This document shows positions 6,688-7,554 of a stretch of DNA of 7,554 nucleotides, one piece after another; the first letter of the stretch is position 1, and every line of letters begins with the position of its first letter. The DNA lies in contig JACCVJ010000030.1 of assembly GCA_013698215.1 (NCBI GenBank), positions 1 to 7,554 on the forward strand, given 5' to 3'. Both the position numbers and the translations under genes were made by a program. Under the pieces are notes generated by a model that was given only the letters and a program-made list of their open reading frames with translations, had not been told where the DNA came from and did no database searches. The stretch comes from Tatlockia sp. (GTDB lineage Bacteria; Cyanobacteriota; Cyanobacteriia; Cyanobacteriales; Chroococcidiopsidaceae).

Positions 6688-6744
6688 CATCAAGGTAGAT
6701 TTTTGCAACACTATCCTTTGTTCTAATGTTCGCAAAGCTTAATT

Positions 6745-6748
6745 AAGG
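6745..6748 (+). promoter_or_regulatory. Shine-Dalgarno AAGG for the GTG start at 6758
   Basis: AAGG lies nine bases before the GTG. Together with the signal peptide that begins at this codon, it supports the non-ATG start. Confidence 0.5.
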
Positions 6749-6757
6749 TTAATTGGT

Positions 6758-7309
6758 GTGAAGGCAAAATATTTAACCATCATTTGCACAGCATTTGCAT
6801 TGGCAGTAACTAGTAGCGTTGCTCTAGCCCAATCTGGTACTGAGACAAAAACTCCAGAAATTTATCTTTCCCCAGAAGGGTTCAAAATTCTGTGCGAGCG
6901 TTTTCCGCTCAATTCCCGTTGTCCTGGTGGTGTTAGCCTAACTACACCATCCACAGGAACAACCACAACTCCCGAAACACAGTCTTCTCCAAATCCCTCC
7001 GCGCCCGATCCGGGAACAACAGATGTTCCACCAACAGATACAACATCTCCTGGTGTTCCTGGTGGTGCTGGCAATACTATAGATAATCCAGCCATGCCCC
7101 CAGATACAACATCTCCTGGCGGTCGTCCTGGCGGTCCTGGTGGTCCTGGCGGTCGTCCTGGTGGTACTGGCGGTCGTCCTGGTGGTCGTCCTGGTGGTAC
7201 TGGTGCGCCCGGAACTAACACACCACCAACAGATACAACATCTCCTGGTGTTCCTGGTGGTGCTGGCAATGGCACAACTCCCGAAGGAAGTCCCCCACCT
7301 ACTCGTTAA
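6758..7309 (+). CDS. secreted proline/glycine-rich repeat protein, function unknown
   Basis: This 183-residue protein has a clear signal peptide: basic MKAKY, a hydrophobic core, then AxA cleavage after Ala24 (ALA before QSG). The mature N-terminus has a short segment, IYLSPEGFKILCERFPLNSR followed by Cys-Pro (35-56), with Cys46 and Cys55 spaced C-x8-C. I recall similar segments in other cyanobacterial exported proteins. The rest is low complexity: a Thr/Ser/Pro-rich linker (60-90), two identical PPTDTTSPGVPGGAGN units (91-106 and 156-171), and between them a tract of GRP, GGP and GGT triplets (121-152) that is collagen-like with extra glycines. No enzyme domain is present. The GTG start is supported by AAGG nine bases upstream. 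It is probably periplasmic, outer-surface or matrix material; the role is unknown. Confidence 0.82.
   Translation: MKAKYLTIICTAFALAVTSSVALAQSGTETKTPEIYLSPEGFKILCERFPLNSRCPGGVSLTTPSTGTTTTPETQSSPNPSAPDPGTTDVPPTDTTSPGVPGGAGNTIDNPAMPPDTTSPGGRPGGPGGPGGRPGGTGGRPGGRPGGTGAPGTNTPPTDTTSPGVPGGAGNGTTPEGSPPPTR
7028..7270 (+). repeat. two identical 48-bp direct repeats flanking a GC-rich low-complexity tract
   Basis: Bases 7028-7075 and 7223-7270 are identical over 48 bp, encoding PPTDTTSPGVPGGAGN. A 19-bp piece of the unit recurs at 7101-7119. Between them the GRP/GGT tract has internal repeats, such as GGTCGTCCTGGTGGTACTGG at 7151-7170 and 7184-7203. Absence of synonymous differences over 48 bp points to recent duplication or gene conversion. 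Confidence 0.9.
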
Positions 7310-7315
7310 TTAACT

Positions 7316-7361
7316 AGAAGCCAAATTAAAGAGATTATTTTTTGAACTTTAGTTGGCTTCT
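7316..7361 (+). other. stem-loop just after the glycine-rich protein gene
   Basis: AGAAGCCAA (7316-7324) pairs with TTGGCTTCT (7353-7361). TAAAG/CTTTA can extend the stem across a small internal loop. No T run follows, so it is more likely a 3'-end stabilising or accessory structure than the terminator itself. Confidence 0.5.
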
Positions 7362-7367
7362 TGTATT

Positions 7368-7400
7368 AAATGCCTAGATAGAATCTATCTAGGCATTTTT
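7368..7400 (+). terminator. strong rho-independent terminator between the glycine-rich gene and lspA
   Basis: AAATGCCTAGATAGA (7368-7382) and its exact complement (7384-7398) flank one base, giving a long hairpin that runs straight into five T (7396-7400). On the minus strand the stem ends in TTTAATA, so it may also stop lspA transcripts, which end four bases away. Confidence 0.85.
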
Positions 7401-7403
7401 GAG

Positions 7404-7554
7404 TCAAGAATGAGAATTGCGATCGCTGTTTGGCTTCTTAAAACTATCTATTAACCAACAAATAATACCTAGGTTAATAGACACATCTGCTAAATTAAAC
7501 ACTGCAAATTGAATTAAGCGCAAATCTATAAAATCTACGACGCTACCAAAAATA
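7404..7554 (-). CDS. lspA: lipoprotein signal peptidase (signal peptidase II), C-terminal part
   Basis: The last 49 residues are in the window; the 5' part lies beyond the right edge. The visible part contains FGSVVDFIDLRL and then FAVFNLADVSINLGII. This matches the conserved C-terminal block of LspA, where the Asp in FNxAD is one of the two catalytic aspartates; the other is expected upstream, possibly the Asp in VVDFID just before it. The final membrane helix (INLGIICWLI) is followed by a short polar tail with KKPNSDRNSHS. LspA removes the signal peptide of lipoproteins after diacylglyceryl modification in the inner membrane. The gene converges on the glycine-rich protein gene, with the terminator hairpin between them. 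A HIP1 octamer lies inside the tail codons. Confidence 0.9.
   Translation of the reverse strand, partial: IFGSVVDFIDLRLIQFAVFNLADVSINLGIICWLIDSFKKPNSDRNSHS

Noticed and set aside
7028..7270. Possible CRISPR-like repeat array
   Set aside because: The repeats are in-frame coding units of a low-complexity protein, without regular spacers.
6862..7275. Minus-strand 137-codon Pro/Gly/Val-rich open frame
   Set aside because: It is a mirror of the GC-rich repeats of the secreted protein. The plus-strand frame has the signal peptide and ribosome site.

Overview
The window looks like chromosome from a filamentous or Chroococcidiopsis-type cyanobacterium. Three things support this: the palindrome GCGATCGC (HIP1) occurs nine times in 7.5 kb; there is an adjacent DUF3038/DUF4335 gene pair, a combination I know only from cyanobacteria; and there is a class A penicillin-binding protein with an FHA domain at its N-terminus. 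The exact genus is inference. The gene content is mostly housekeeping and envelope-related. I see no insertion sequence, phage gene, CRISPR array, tRNA or rRNA.

Layout. At 1-216 there is the 3' end of a plus-strand gene that enters from the left and appears to be frame-disrupted near 125-130. From 2253 down to 331 a minus-strand cluster reads apt (adenine phosphoribosyltransferase), an OppB/DppB-type ABC permease, and a small conserved cyanobacterial protein of unknown function. The gaps are 20 and 40 bases, so it is probably one transcript. A 342-base AT-rich spacer (2254-2595) separates apt from a divergent plus-strand pair, the DUF3038 protein and the DUF4335 protein, whose reading frames overlap by four bases (ATGA). 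This pair converges on the minus-strand FHA-PBP gene (6520 to 4253), and an 11-bp-arm perfect palindrome sits in the 107-base convergent gap. The PBP gene diverges from a small plus-strand gene (6758-7309) for a secreted, proline/glycine-rich repeat protein. That gene converges on lspA (minus strand, 5' part outside the window), with two stem-loops between them, one a strong candidate terminator.

How the genes may relate. Several products act at the envelope: FHA-PBP makes peptidoglycan, LspA matures lipoproteins, the permease is an inner-membrane transporter, DUF4335 has one membrane span, and the glycine-rich protein is exported. Only the apt cluster and the DUF3038/DUF4335 pair look co-transcribed; a functional link between units is not shown by the sequence. 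The most interesting uncharacterised items are the translationally coupled DUF3038/DUF4335 pair, the FHA-PBP fusion with three closely spaced cysteine pairs in its extracytoplasmic part, and the repeat-rich secreted protein. No convincing wholly new multi-gene system is visible.
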